A DNA stretch of 64,000 bases from positions 1 to 64,000 of the forward strand of contig JAURZM010000037.1 of the NCBI GenBank assembly GCA_030653385.1. The letters are read 5' to 3'. Positions 46,063 to 53,956 of the stretch are shown in pieces (the stretch's first letter is position 1; each line of letters opens with the position of its first letter). This stretch comes from Rubrivivax sp. (GTDB lineage: Bacteria > Pseudomonadota > Gammaproteobacteria > Burkholderiales > Burkholderiaceae_C). Below the pieces are notes generated by a model. The model was given only the letters and a program-made list of their open reading frames with translations. It had not been told where the DNA came from and made no database searches. The position numbers and the translations under genes are program-made.

Positions 46063-48759
46063 TCAGCGCGGTGCATCCTCGATGTTGATGCACTGCCCGC
46101 TCCACACCCGCTGCGTCTTGCTGCGTGACGCGTCGGGCGCATTCACGCGCACATCCAGCGTGCACTGGTAGGCGGTGTCGCGGGCGCCGAAGATGATCGG
46201 CGCCATGTCGTAGCTGGCGGTGCTGGTGCGCGCGGTCAGCGTGCGCGGCGCGTTTGCCGGGTCCGGGTAGTACGCGGTGTAGGTCCAGTCGTAGCTCAAG
46301 GCTTCGGCGCTCGGGTTTTCGATGCCCAGTTGCGAGAAGAAGCGCGGCCGGTCCGTGCCGCCCACCGACAGCGGCCGGCAACCGATCTGGCGCAGGTCGA
46401 TGCGGGCGTTGTTGGCCACCGTGTTGTTGGTGCAGCCGACCACCAGGCCGCCGATGCGCAGCGGGTCGCGCGAGAAGGCGCCGAAGGTGCTGATGCGCGG
46501 GTACGGGTTCACCGGCGGCGGCAAGACCGCGTAGGTGCCGATGGCGCTGGCCGGCCGGCCTTCACGGTCCTGCGTCGTGACACGCACCTCGCGGCTGCCG
46601 CTGGCACCGAAGCGGATGGTGCGGCTGCAACCCGTGCCCGAGACCACCGTGTCGGGCGCCGTGACGGCCCAGCTCATGGCCGCGCACAAGGCAGTCGGGT
46701 CGGGCTCGTTGCGGTCGGTGGCGATGGCATCGATGACGAAGTTTTCGTCTTGTGCCGGCACGCCATTGCTCTCGAGCCGCACGCTGGGCGCCGTGTTCAG
46801 CACCAGCACCTGCTTGGTGGCCGTGACGGTCTGCGTGCCGTACCTTGCCGTCAGGGTCAAGGTGCTGCTGCCTTCGCTCTGGAAGGTGAACGGCAGTGCG
46901 TTGGCAAACAGGCTGGCGCCTTGCGGTGCGTTGACCAGCCATTGGCCGTCATACAGCAGGCCGTCGCGGTTGGACGTGACCGTCAGCCGCACGTAGCTGG
47001 CCACCGGGTGCGTGATGGCAAAACTGGGCGCCAGGTTGGCTTGCACACGCAGGTCCACGCCCTGGGTGCCACGCGGGTCGATCGCCAGGCCCGCGGTGCC
47101 ACCCGGCGTGACCTGGTCGCGTGCCCAGGCAACGCTGCGGCTGGCGTCGAAGTCCAGCACTTCCAGGTTGCTGAAGAGGGTGCTCACGTAGTCGGCCGGC
47201 ACGTAGTAGTAACCGCCGTCAGCCACGCAGCCCCAGGAGTTGCGGACGATGAAGTAGCCCCCGCCGCCCACCGTGGCCGGCGCGGCGCCTGGCCAGGTCA
47301 GCGCTTCATTGCTGATGAAGCCGACGATCTGCACCAGATGGCCGCCGTAGGACCCGTCAACCATGTTGCCGGCGGCGTTGCGCATCTGCGCGCGGTAGTC
47401 GGACACGATGCCGCTGGCCGGCGCGGCCATGATGCCTTCGTAGACCGGGAACGTCGCGATCAGCGACACGCCGCTGGCCAGCAGCGCGCGGTAGCGGTTC
47501 AGGTCGAAGGCTTCACCGTTGGCCCAGACCTGCCGCACGCGGCTGGCCGCGATGCCGGGGCCGCTGAAGGCCCGCGTGTTGAAGCCGCAGAACTCCTGGC
47601 CCAGCACCGTGACACAGGAACGCTGGCTCTGGTGCGCCGTTTCCGAACACCAGCCGCTGTAGCCGGTGCAGGCGCCGGTGTAGGACGCGGCAGTGCCGGC
47701 CACACCCGCGTCAAAGGCGTTGGCGGGGCGGTTCGTGGCCGGGTTGTAGGTCCAGCCGTTTTCGCCCATCAGGCTCTGGTTGCGATCGGCCGCGGCGTTC
47801 AGCGCGCCGGCGGCCGAACCGCCATCGACAAAGTCATTCGCCGACCACTCGCGCTTGACCTTGTTGACCAGAAACTGCTCCGACACATTGGTCGCGCGGT
47901 CGTTCTGCACCCGTTCGCGGCTTTCCACGGCAGCCACTGCCGCAAAGGCCCAGCAGGTGCCACGGCTGCCCTGGTTCTTGACGGGCGAGACGAAGTTGCG
48001 CAGCGGAAACCAGAACTGGTTGGCGTAGCCGGTGGACGTGCAGACGCCAGCGGCGTCGACGCCATTGCCAGCGGTGAGTGCGCGCTTGGTTCCCGACGGT
48101 GTCGCGGTGCTCGCGCTGGCGCTGGGGTCCAGGCGTGTCTGGTCGATATCGACCAACGTGGCCAGCACCGTGTCCATCTGCCGCGCCGCGGTCTTGATCT
48201 GTTCCAGCGTGGCGCCAGCCAGGCTGGCGGGCGCGGGCACCTGGGCCTTCAGGGTCTCGCTCAACAGGGCGTGGGACATCGCATAGGTGGCACGCGCGTT
48301 GTCGGGGTCGCGCGCCAGGCGGTAGCTGGCGGCCGCGCTTTCGATGCGCACGGCCAGTTCGTTGAACACCACCTTGCGGCCGTCGGGCAGCGTGGCCGAG
48401 GCCTCGGCTTCCAGGCTGCTGGCGGTGGCGGCCTGCGCCAGCAGCGCGACCGTGTCGGGACTGAGGTCGGCCCGGGCCGCGAGGAAACTGCGTTCGGCCT
48501 CGACCCGGTTGCGGTTGGTGTTGCGTGTGTCCAGCTGCGCCGTGGCGGTGGACACCACCAGCTCACCCGCCACCTGGCGGCGGCGGAACTCGTCGGCAGT
48601 CAGCACTTCGGCGTCGGCGGGCCGAGTGCCGGTCCAGGCGTTGGCCGTCACGAACAAGGCCTCGGGCGGTGGTGGCGGGGGTGTGGGTGGGGTGTCGCCG
48701 CCACCGCCGCCGCAAGCGGCCAGGGTGAACAAGGCGAGCACGGCGATCAGGTGTTTCAT
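46063..48759 (-). CDS. Papain-family (C1) cysteine protease lipoprotein
   Basis: An 898-residue surface or periplasmic lipoprotein: lipobox LAAC (Cys16) followed by a Gly- and Pro-rich linker. A helical region (about 50-235) could act as a propeptide-like domain. The C1 peptidase contains Gln263 and Cys269 in KNQGSRGTCWAFAAVAAVES, His474 in GGHLVQIVGF and Asn507 in FIVRNSWG. Beta-rich repeats (about 560-898), of Ig or bacterial-surface type, complete it. ATG at 48759 precedes the lipoprotein signal. It converges with the sigma-factor gene. Confidence 0.88.
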   Translation of the reverse strand: MKHLIAVLALFTLAACGGGGGDTPPTPPPPPPEALFVTANAWTGTRPADAEVLTADEFRRRQVAGELVVSTATAQLDTRNTNRNRVEAERSFLAARADLSPDTVALLAQAATASSLEAEASATLPDGRKVVFNELAVRIESAAASYRLARDPDNARATYAMSHALLSETLKAQVPAPASLAGATLEQIKTAARQMDTVLATLVDIDQTRLDPSASASTATPSGTKRALTAGNGVDAAGVCTSTGYANQFWFPLRNFVSPVKNQGSRGTCWAFAAVAAVESRERVQNDRATNVSEQFLVNKVKREWSANDFVDGGSAAGALNAAADRNQSLMGENGWTYNPATNRPANAFDAGVAGTAASYTGACTGYSGWCSETAHQSQRSCVTVLGQEFCGFNTRAFSGPGIAASRVRQVWANGEAFDLNRYRALLASGVSLIATFPVYEGIMAAPASGIVSDYRAQMRNAAGNMVDGSYGGHLVQIVGFISNEALTWPGAAPATVGGGGYFIVRNSWGCVADGGYYYVPADYVSTLFSNLEVLDFDASRSVAWARDQVTPGGTAGLAIDPRGTQGVDLRVQANLAPSFAITHPVASYVRLTVTSNRDGLLYDGQWLVNAPQGASLFANALPFTFQSEGSSTLTLTARYGTQTVTATKQVLVLNTAPSVRLESNGVPAQDENFVIDAIATDRNEPDPTALCAAMSWAVTAPDTVVSGTGCSRTIRFGASGSREVRVTTQDREGRPASAIGTYAVLPPPVNPYPRISTFGAFSRDPLRIGGLVVGCTNNTVANNARIDLRQIGCRPLSVGGTDRPRFFSQLGIENPSAEALSYDWTYTAYYPDPANAPRTLTARTSTASYDMAPIIFGARDTAYQCTLDVRVNAPDASRSKTQRVWSGQCINIEDAPR

Positions 48760-49085
48760 GATGGTGATCCTCCAGGCATGTGGGGTGGCCTGCGGCTGCA
48801 AGCCGTCAAACGGGTCGGCAAACACGCAATGCCGCGATGCCTTGATCACTGAAACGTGGCCACCCTTCGGAACAAGACACCGCTGCGGCTGCTAGGGGGG
48901 ACGGCTCCTTCCCATGAGGGAGAAACCAGCGACGCCGGGGCGGGTGGCGACAGCCAGGGTCGGGTGGCGGCGGGCCAGGAGGACTGCGTGTCCGCCCAAG
49001 GGTGGAGTCAGGTCGCCGGTGGTCTGCACTGACTTTGTGCGCAGATTCCCTGCAGCGGCCGTGGCGGTGGCGGTGGCCGATGAAC
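48760..49085. other. Gene-free region upstream of the first small RNA gene
   Basis: These 326 bp hold the promoter side of the protease gene and, from about 49040, the conserved upstream portion shared with the second RNA locus (GATTCCCTGC and a following G-rich stretch). A 69-codon plus-strand frame at 48914-49123 lacks a ribosome-binding site and family support and is probably not coding. No terminator or repeat of note was found in the first 260 bp apart from two copies of CGGGTGGCG. Confidence 0.55.
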
Positions 49086-49113
49086 TTGCCAGATACATTT
49101 GTGGCGGTATCCT
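49086..49113 (+). promoter_or_regulatory. Sigma-70-type promoter of small RNA copy 1
   Basis: TTGCCA (49086-49091), a 16-bp spacer and TATCCT (49108-49113). The -35 hexamer and nearly all of the spacer (ATACATTTGTGGCG) are identical to copy 2 at 50593, with a GATTCCCTGC block shared farther upstream. Transcription would begin near 49120. Confidence 0.6.
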
Positions 49114-49119
49114 TTATCG

Positions 49120-49183
49120 GTGAGACGCAAGTTCTTTTGCAGGGCGCTTCAGGAGCGACCTGTCCTTTTGGCCCGATGGGCCC
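49120..49183 (+). ncRNA. Candidate small RNA, copy 1
   Basis: The core GCAAGTTCTTTTGC (49127-49140) forms a short hairpin, followed by AGGGCGCTTCAGGAGCGAC (49141-49159), in which CGCT and AGCG pair around TCAGG. A GGCCCGATGGGCC stem closes the element, but the T run of copy 2 is missing and C-rich sequence follows. The core is nearly identical to copy 2 at 50645-50680. No open frame is shared by the copies, so an RNA product is likely. Read-through into echA is possible because the terminator looks weak. Confidence 0.55.
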
Positions 49184-49240
49184 CGCCCCCGCCCCCGCCG
49201 CCGGCGCGGTGAAGCGGATCGCCAGAATGTTCGCCAGCCG

Positions 49241-50017
49241 ATGAGCGCAGCCGACGGTCCACCTCTGCTGAACTTCGACGCACCGGGCTGCGCGACGATC
49301 ACCTTGAACCGGCCACGCCACCTGAACCGCCTGCACCGGGAAGACCTGCTGGTGCTGCAGGCCCACTTCGCCACGCTGGCGGCCGACACCTCGCTGCGCG
49401 CGGTGGTCATCACCGGTCGCGGCCGCGCTTTCTGCGCCGGCTTCAACCTGAAAGAACTGGGGCAGGCCGAAGCCGCGGGCAAGGACCCCCAGCTCTTCGA
49501 GCGCACGGTCGACGCGCTGGAAGCCCTGCCCGTGCCCACCGTGGCGCGGCTCAACGGCAGCGTCTTCGGCGGCGCCACCGACCTGGCGCTGGCCTGCGAC
49601 TTCCGCATCGGCGTGGCCGGCATGGAATTGCGCATGCCCGCCGCGCGTCTGGGGCTGCACTACTACCCCAGCGGCCTGCAGCGCTATGTGTCGCGGCTGG
49701 GCCTGGCCAGCGCCAAACGCCTTTTCCTGCTGGCGCCAACGGTGCCCGCCGACGAGCTGCTGCGCATGGGCTACCTGGACGCGCTGGCCGACGCAGATGC
49801 ACTGGACCCGACCGTGCAAACCTGGGTGCAGCCCCTGCTGGAGGGCGCGCCGCTGGCCTTGCGCGGCATGAAGCAGTCGCTCAACGAACTGGCCCGTGGA
49901 TCGGCCGATGTGGCCACGCTGCGCAACCGCGAAGCCTTGTGCGCCGCCAGCACCGACCTGCAGGAAGGCCTGGCGGCCTTCGAAGAAAGGCGAGCGGCGC
50001 GTTTCCGCGGCCTGTAA
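49241..50017 (+). CDS. Crotonase (enoyl-CoA hydratase/isomerase) family protein with atypical active site
   Basis: A 258-residue crotonase-fold protein. The oxyanion-hole loops are GRGRAFCAGFNLKEL and RLNGSVFGGATDLALACD. The two catalytic glutamates of enoyl-CoA hydratase (GGGCE and the PE of the LPEVRLGL region) read GGATD and MPAARLGL here, so one is Asp and the other Ala. A hydratase reaction is therefore doubtful; other crotonase chemistry is possible. The start lies downstream of small RNA copy 1, and no strong ribosome-binding site is seen. The TlpA-like gene follows after 9 bp. Confidence 0.82.
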   Translation: MSAADGPPLLNFDAPGCATITLNRPRHLNRLHREDLLVLQAHFATLAADTSLRAVVITGRGRAFCAGFNLKELGQAEAAGKDPQLFERTVDALEALPVPTVARLNGSVFGGATDLALACDFRIGVAGMELRMPAARLGLHYYPSGLQRYVSRLGLASAKRLFLLAPTVPADELLRMGYLDALADADALDPTVQTWVQPLLEGAPLALRGMKQSLNELARGSADVATLRNREALCAASTDLQEGLAAFEERRAARFRGL

Positions 50018-50026
50018 GAAGTCTGC

Positions 50027-50545
50027 ATGCGATCCGACTTGGGTGGCATGCACCGCCTCCGCTCCCCAGCCGCTCTGCTGACCGTCGTGCTGACCGTCCT
50101 GCTGGGCCTGTGCGCCCCGGCAGCGGCCAGCGGTCTGTCGGGCACCACGCTGGACGGCCGCACCTACAACAGCGCCGAACGCAAGGGTCGTGTGCTGCTG
50201 GTGGTGTTGTGGCGCACCGATTGCGCCGTGTGCCTGAGCAAGATGCCCGAACTGCGTGCCAATGCACAAGGGTGGCAGGACCAGCCCTTTGATTTGCTGA
50301 CCGTGAGCCTGGACCCCGAGCGCAACGACACCGCGCAGTACGAGCGCACCAGTCGCCAGTTGAACCCCCGCCTGGCACCGCTGTGGAGCTTCTGGCACGG
50401 CCAGGCGCAGGTGCCGGCCGACTGGCGCGGCAGCGGTCGCCTGCCGGTGACCCTGGTCTTCGACGGCCAGGGCCGCTTGGCAGCGCGTCACGAGGGCCGC
50501 GTGCCGGCCGAGGCGTGGAACCAGGTCGCCGACCTGCTGCCCTGA
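50027..50545 (+). CDS. TlpA-like thioredoxin-fold protein, exported
   Basis: A 172-residue protein with a signal peptide (ALLTVVLTVLLGLCAPAAAS) and a TlpA/ResA-type fold. The active site is CAVC in VLWRTDCAVCLSKMPEL, with cis-Pro in GRLPVTLVFDGQG. It would be a periplasmic thiol:disulfide reductase or redox-sensing protein. ATG at 50027 is used; ATG at 50048, directly before the hydrophobic segment, is also possible. It is 9 bp from echA, and both genes are bracketed by the two small RNA copies. Confidence 0.83.
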   Translation: MRSDLGGMHRLRSPAALLTVVLTVLLGLCAPAAASGLSGTTLDGRTYNSAERKGRVLLVVLWRTDCAVCLSKMPELRANAQGWQDQPFDLLTVSLDPERNDTAQYERTSRQLNPRLAPLWSFWHGQAQVPADWRGSGRLPVTLVFDGQGRLAARHEGRVPAEAWNQVADLLP

Positions 50546-50592
50546 GTTCTGCGCACGATTCCCTGCTGCGGTCGTGGCCGCAACCGAGCAAC

Positions 50593-50620
50593 TTGCCAAA
50601 TACATTTGTGGCGATATACT
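50593..50620 (+). promoter_or_regulatory. Sigma-70-type promoter of small RNA copy 2
   Basis: TTGCCA (50593-50598), a 16-bp spacer and TATACT (50615-50620), close to the consensus for this factor. A GATTCCCTGC block at about 50557-50566 upstream is also present at copy 1, suggesting a shared activator or UP-type site. Transcription should begin near 50627. Confidence 0.75.
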
Positions 50621-50626
50621 GAATTT

Positions 50627-50716
50627 GCACCTTGCAGCTGAAACGCAAGTTTTGCTTGCAGGGCGCTTCAGGAGCGACTTGTTCTTTGCGGGGCCCGATG
50701 GGCCCCGCCTTTTATT
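50627..50716 (+). ncRNA. Candidate small RNA, copy 2 (about 90 nt)
   Basis: A complete small RNA gene by sequence: a promoter at 50593-50620, a hairpin GCAAG-TTTTG-CTTGC (50645-50659), a core AGGGCGCTTCAGGAGCGAC (50660-50678) in which CGCT pairs with AGCG and exposes the loop TCAGG, and an intrinsic terminator (50688-50716). Copy 1 at 49120 keeps the core nearly unchanged; the first hairpin differs (TTCTT loop, TTGC) but still pairs. The region lies between tlpA and the ClC gene and has no conserved reading frame. The family could be one of the multi-copy betaproteobacterial small RNAs, but I cannot confirm it. Confidence 0.7.
50688..50716 (+). terminator. Rho-independent terminator of small RNA copy 2
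   Basis: GCGGGGCCC, loop GAT, GGGCCCCGC (50688-50708) is a perfect 9-bp stem followed by CTTTTATT. Confidence 0.9.
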
Positions 50717-50792
50717 GTTGCCACGACAATCGGTCCCGTGCCCCCGTCTGTGCCCCCGCCTGCCCCGCTTCGACCATGAGCCACGCTGAACC

Positions 50793-52250
50793 ATGCTGAA
50801 GCTGCGTGGCCTGCGAGCACTTCTGCAACAGTGGCGCAGCCGCGTTGCCCAGTGGGCCCACTCGCTGCTGCCGGTGGCCGACCACGGCCCCGACGTGATG
50901 GCCAATCTGCGCGCCGAACTGTCCACCCACCGCCAGTGGGCCGACCGTTCGGTGGTGCTGGGCTACGCGGTGCTGACCGGCCTGGTGGTGGTGGCCTTCA
51001 CCTTCACGGCCGAGCAGGCTTCGCAGCTGTTTGCGTCGTCTCGCACGCTCAGCCCCTGGGCACCCTGGGCTGCGCTGCTGTGGACACCCGCCATCACCGT
51101 GGCCGTGCTGTGGTGCACCTTGCGCTTTGCGCCCGGGGCTGCGGGTTCGGGCATTCCGCAGGTGGTGCGCGCGCTGGAAGACGATGTCACGGCGGCCCAG
51201 CGCCAGCAGTTGGCGTCGCCGCTGCTGTCGGTGCAGAAGATCGGCCTCGTGTCGGGTGGCCTGCTGGCCGGTTTGTCGATTGGTCGCGAGGGGCCCACGG
51301 TGCAGGTCGGCGCGGGGGTGATGGTGCATGCCAAGCGCTGGCTGTCACCACAGTCGCGCATCGACGAACACGACCTCATGGTGGCCGGCGCCGCCGCCGG
51401 CATTGCCGCGGCCTTCAACACACCACTGGGCGGCATCGTGTTTGCGCTGGAACAGCTGTCGCGGCGGCGCGGCACGGTGCACAGCACGCTGATGATCGCG
51501 GCCATCGTGCTGGCCGGTCTGGTGGCGGTGGCGGTGTTTGGCAACCAGAGCTACTTCGGCAGCCTGCGTGTGCAGTCGCTGTCCTGGTCGCTGCTGGGCC
51601 CGGGCTTGTTGGTGGCGCTGGTCAGCGGCCTGGCGGGTGGGCTTTTCTCGCGGCTGATCGTCGCCTCGGCCAAGGGTCTGCCCGACCGCTTTTCGCGCTG
51701 GCGTCGCAGCCACCCGCTGCGTTTTGCCGCCGGCTGCGCCCTGGCTGTGGCCGTCATTGGCCTGGTCACCGGTGGCCAGACGGCGGGCGCCGGCTACGAA
51801 CCCACCCGCGCGCTGCTCGAAGGTCAATCCAACCTGCCTGGTGTGTACACGCTGCTGAAGTTCTGCGCCACCTGGCTGTCGGCCTGGACCGGCGTGCCGG
51901 CCGGCATGTTCGCGCCTTCGCTGGCCATCGGCGCCGGCATCGGCCACGACGTGGCCACCTTGACCGGCCTGAGCCAGGAAGCCGCCATTCCGCTCATCGC
52001 GCTGGGCATGGTGGGTTTCCTTGCGGCCACCACGCAGGGCCCGATCACCGCCTTCATCATCGTCATGGAAATGGTCGCCGGCCAGGCCATGGTGCTGAGC
52101 CTGATGGCCTGCGCGATGGTGGCTTCCGGCGTGTCCCGGCTGATCACGCGGCCGCTGTACAGCGAGCTGGCCGCCCTGCTGCTGCCACTGCCGCCGGCCG
52201 CCGCAGCGCCCCCGCCGGCGGCAGAAAAACCCCCTGAAGCCAGTAAATAG
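50793..52250 (+). CDS. ClC-family chloride channel/antiporter
   Basis: The 485-residue membrane protein has the ClC chloride-path motifs: GSGIPQVVRAL, GREGPTVQVG (with the gating Glu), AAAFNTPLGGIVFALEQLS and AGMFAPSLAIGAGIGHD. About 10-12 helices are present; there is no CBS domain, as in short bacterial ClCs. It is probably a chloride/proton antiporter of the inner membrane used in acid or osmotic stress. It lies downstream of the small RNA terminator and 50 bp before the tandem UspA gene. Confidence 0.94.
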   Translation: MLKLRGLRALLQQWRSRVAQWAHSLLPVADHGPDVMANLRAELSTHRQWADRSVVLGYAVLTGLVVVAFTFTAEQASQLFASSRTLSPWAPWAALLWTPAITVAVLWCTLRFAPGAAGSGIPQVVRALEDDVTAAQRQQLASPLLSVQKIGLVSGGLLAGLSIGREGPTVQVGAGVMVHAKRWLSPQSRIDEHDLMVAGAAAGIAAAFNTPLGGIVFALEQLSRRRGTVHSTLMIAAIVLAGLVAVAVFGNQSYFGSLRVQSLSWSLLGPGLLVALVSGLAGGLFSRLIVASAKGLPDRFSRWRRSHPLRFAAGCALAVAVIGLVTGGQTAGAGYEPTRALLEGQSNLPGVYTLLKFCATWLSAWTGVPAGMFAPSLAIGAGIGHDVATLTGLSQEAAIPLIALGMVGFLAATTQGPITAFIIVMEMVAGQAMVLSLMACAMVASGVSRLITRPLYSELAALLLPLPPAAAAPPPAAEKPPEASK

Positions 52251-52300
52251 CCTTCTATACACTTGGCTCAGGCAGCCCATCTGCCAGCAAGGAGTTGTTC

Positions 52301-53254
52301 ATGTTCAAGCGCATCCTGGTCATCGTCGAGGTCGACGGCTCGCCTGAAGCGCGTGCAATGGCCGTGGCCCTGGCCCTGCAACACAACGCCGAGCTCGTGT
52401 TTTTCAGCCTGCTGCCGCGTTACCCGGTGCCGGTGGCCGACGCCCCGCTGATCACCCCCATGTCCAACGAAGAATTCGACCAGCAGGCCCGGCAGTCGGC
52501 CGTGAAGCTGCTGGACGCGGCGGTGCGCGAGGCCGAAAACCAGGGCGTGATGTCGCGCGCGGCCATCGGGGCGGGCGACGACAACACCGGCTGCATCGTC
52601 GACGCAGCACTGAAGCGGCATTGCGACCTGATCGTGGCGGCGGGTGATGGCCGCAACGCGGTCATGCGCCTGATCACCGGCAGCCTGATCCCCGGCCTGA
52701 TCACCCGCTCGCCCGTGCCCTTGCTGATCATCGACGCGGGCCATCCGCCACCCGCCGCTGGCAGTGCCCCGCCCCCGCTGCGGCGCATCCTGGTCGTTGT
52801 CGAAGACCGCGAAGCCGCCCGCTCGGCCGTCGAAGAAGGCCTGGCACTGGCACGCTGGCACGGTGCCGAGGTGCTTTTTGTGCACCCCACACCACGCGAC
52901 ATGGCGCCCGTGGTCGACGGCTCGGCCGTGGCCGCGGTCTCGGGCGACGCGTGGCTGCAGGCGCTGCACGCGCAAGCCGAACGGGTGCTGGCGCAGGCCA
53001 TGGCCGCGGCCGCAGCCCAGGGTGTGCCGGCACAGGCGCTGCGGCTGGCCGATGGCACCTCGGGGCATGCCGTGGCGGCGTCGGCCCAGCAGCAGGCCTG
53101 CGAGCTGATCGTGATCGCACACGAAGGGCACAACGCGGTCATGCGCATGATCACCGGCAGCGTCTTGCCGGGCCTGGTGACTGCAGCGACGGTGCCCGTG
53201 CTGGTGTGCCGCGACGCCAGCACCACGGCCGCGCCGCTGGCGGTGGGCGCATGA
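52301..53254 (+). CDS. Tandem universal stress protein (two UspA domains)
   Basis: A 317-residue protein with two UspA-type halves. Each begins with a beta-strand of the form KRILVIVEVDGSPEARAMAV or RRILVVVEDREAARSAVEEG and ends with a G-rich phosphate-binding pattern (GDGRNAVMRLITGSLIPGLI and EGHNAVMRMITGSVLPGLVT). The pairing is an internal duplication; UspE-type tandem proteins bind ATP or other ligands. ATG at 52301 was chosen because AAGGAG lies six bases upstream. It is downstream of the ClC gene on the same strand, 50 bp away, and may be co-transcribed. Confidence 0.85.
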   Translation: MFKRILVIVEVDGSPEARAMAVALALQHNAELVFFSLLPRYPVPVADAPLITPMSNEEFDQQARQSAVKLLDAAVREAENQGVMSRAAIGAGDDNTGCIVDAALKRHCDLIVAAGDGRNAVMRLITGSLIPGLITRSPVPLLIIDAGHPPPAAGSAPPPLRRILVVVEDREAARSAVEEGLALARWHGAEVLFVHPTPRDMAPVVDGSAVAAVSGDAWLQALHAQAERVLAQAMAAAAAQGVPAQALRLADGTSGHAVAASAQQQACELIVIAHEGHNAVMRMITGSVLPGLVTAATVPVLVCRDASTTAAPLAVGA

Positions 53255-53300
53255 AGTGCGAGCCCAGCCGTGCCGGTCGGCGCTCTTACACTGAGCGCCC

Positions 53301-53915
53301 ATGAAAGCCAACAAGCCCACCGCCGGGTCTGCCGCTGTGCGCGCCTCAGGCCCCTCGGCCGCCGCCGCACCACGCCGCAACAGTGCCGACCGGCCAGCCG
53401 CGACAAGCCGACGTCGAGCCCCGGCCAAGCCCTCGGTCGGCCACCTGGCAGAGCCGGTCGACTCACCGACCCGCGTGCTGCGTCAGTTCCGCATCGTCTT
53501 CAATGCGGTGAAGACGCACTTCCAGCAGGTCGAACGCAAGGCCGGCATCGGCGGCGCGCAGGTGTGGGCACTGTCGATCGTGGCCGACCAGCCCGGCATC
53601 GGTGTCAACCGCCTGGCCGCCGCGATGAGTGTGCGACAGCCCACGGCCAGCAACCTGGTGCGCAGCCTGTCGGAACAGGGCCTGGTCGAGGTGCGGCGCG
53701 AAGGTGCCGACAAACGGGCCGTGCAGCTGCATGTGCTGCCCGAAGGCCGCAAGTTGCTGCGACGCGCGCCTGGCCCGACCGCCGGTGTGCTGCCAGAGGC
53801 CTTGGCCGGGCTGGATGAGGCCACGCTGCAGCGGCTGGAAGCCGACCTGTCGCTGCTGATCGTGAGCCTGGGCGCCGACAACAGCGCCGCCAGCACGCCG
53901 CTGGCCCAGCTGTAG
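53301..53915 (+). CDS. MarR family transcriptional regulator with Ala/Arg-rich N-terminal extension
   Basis: A 204-residue regulator. About 50 N-terminal residues are rich in Ala, Arg and Pro and probably disordered. The winged helix is at about 60-150: VNRLAAAMSVRQPTASNLVR is the recognition helix and RREGADKRAVQLHVLPEGRK the wing. It may control the neighbouring stress gene, or the convergent thiolase gene. The ATG at 53301 is 46 bp after the tandem UspA gene. Confidence 0.82.
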   Translation: MKANKPTAGSAAVRASGPSAAAAPRRNSADRPAATSRRRAPAKPSVGHLAEPVDSPTRVLRQFRIVFNAVKTHFQQVERKAGIGGAQVWALSIVADQPGIGVNRLAAAMSVRQPTASNLVRSLSEQGLVEVRREGADKRAVQLHVLPEGRKLLRRAPGPTAGVLPEALAGLDEATLQRLEADLSLLIVSLGADNSAASTPLAQL

Positions 53916-53922
53916 CGGGCCC

Positions 53923-53946
53923 GCCGGCCGGTGCTGCCCGGCCGGC
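53923..53946. terminator. GC-rich hairpin between convergent marR and thiolase genes
   Basis: GCCGGCCGG (53923-53931) and CCGGCCGGC (53938-53946) form a perfect 9-bp stem with loop TGCTGC. There is no T run on either side, so a bidirectional Rho-independent terminator is only possible; it may instead stop polymerases with Rho. Confidence 0.4.
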
Positions 53947-53956
53947 GCCGCCCGGA

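Noticed and set aside
48760-49040. A possible third copy of the small RNA element
   Set aside because: Only the two loci share the promoter spacer and the core; no third match was found in this stretch or elsewhere by reading.
48914-49123. A 69-codon plus-strand frame before small RNA copy 1
   Set aside because: No ribosome-binding site, no family, biased Arg/Ala/Val composition, and it runs into the RNA promoter.
49040-50716. The duplicated flanks of echA-tlpA as ends of a composite transposon
   Set aside because: The repeats are promoter-to-terminator units in direct orientation with no transposase, inverted ends or target duplication.
48806-50926. A 706-codon minus-strand open frame covering echA, tlpA and both small RNA loci
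   Set aside because: It is antisense to two genes with clear families and has no domain of its own; in GC-rich DNA long antisense frames are common.
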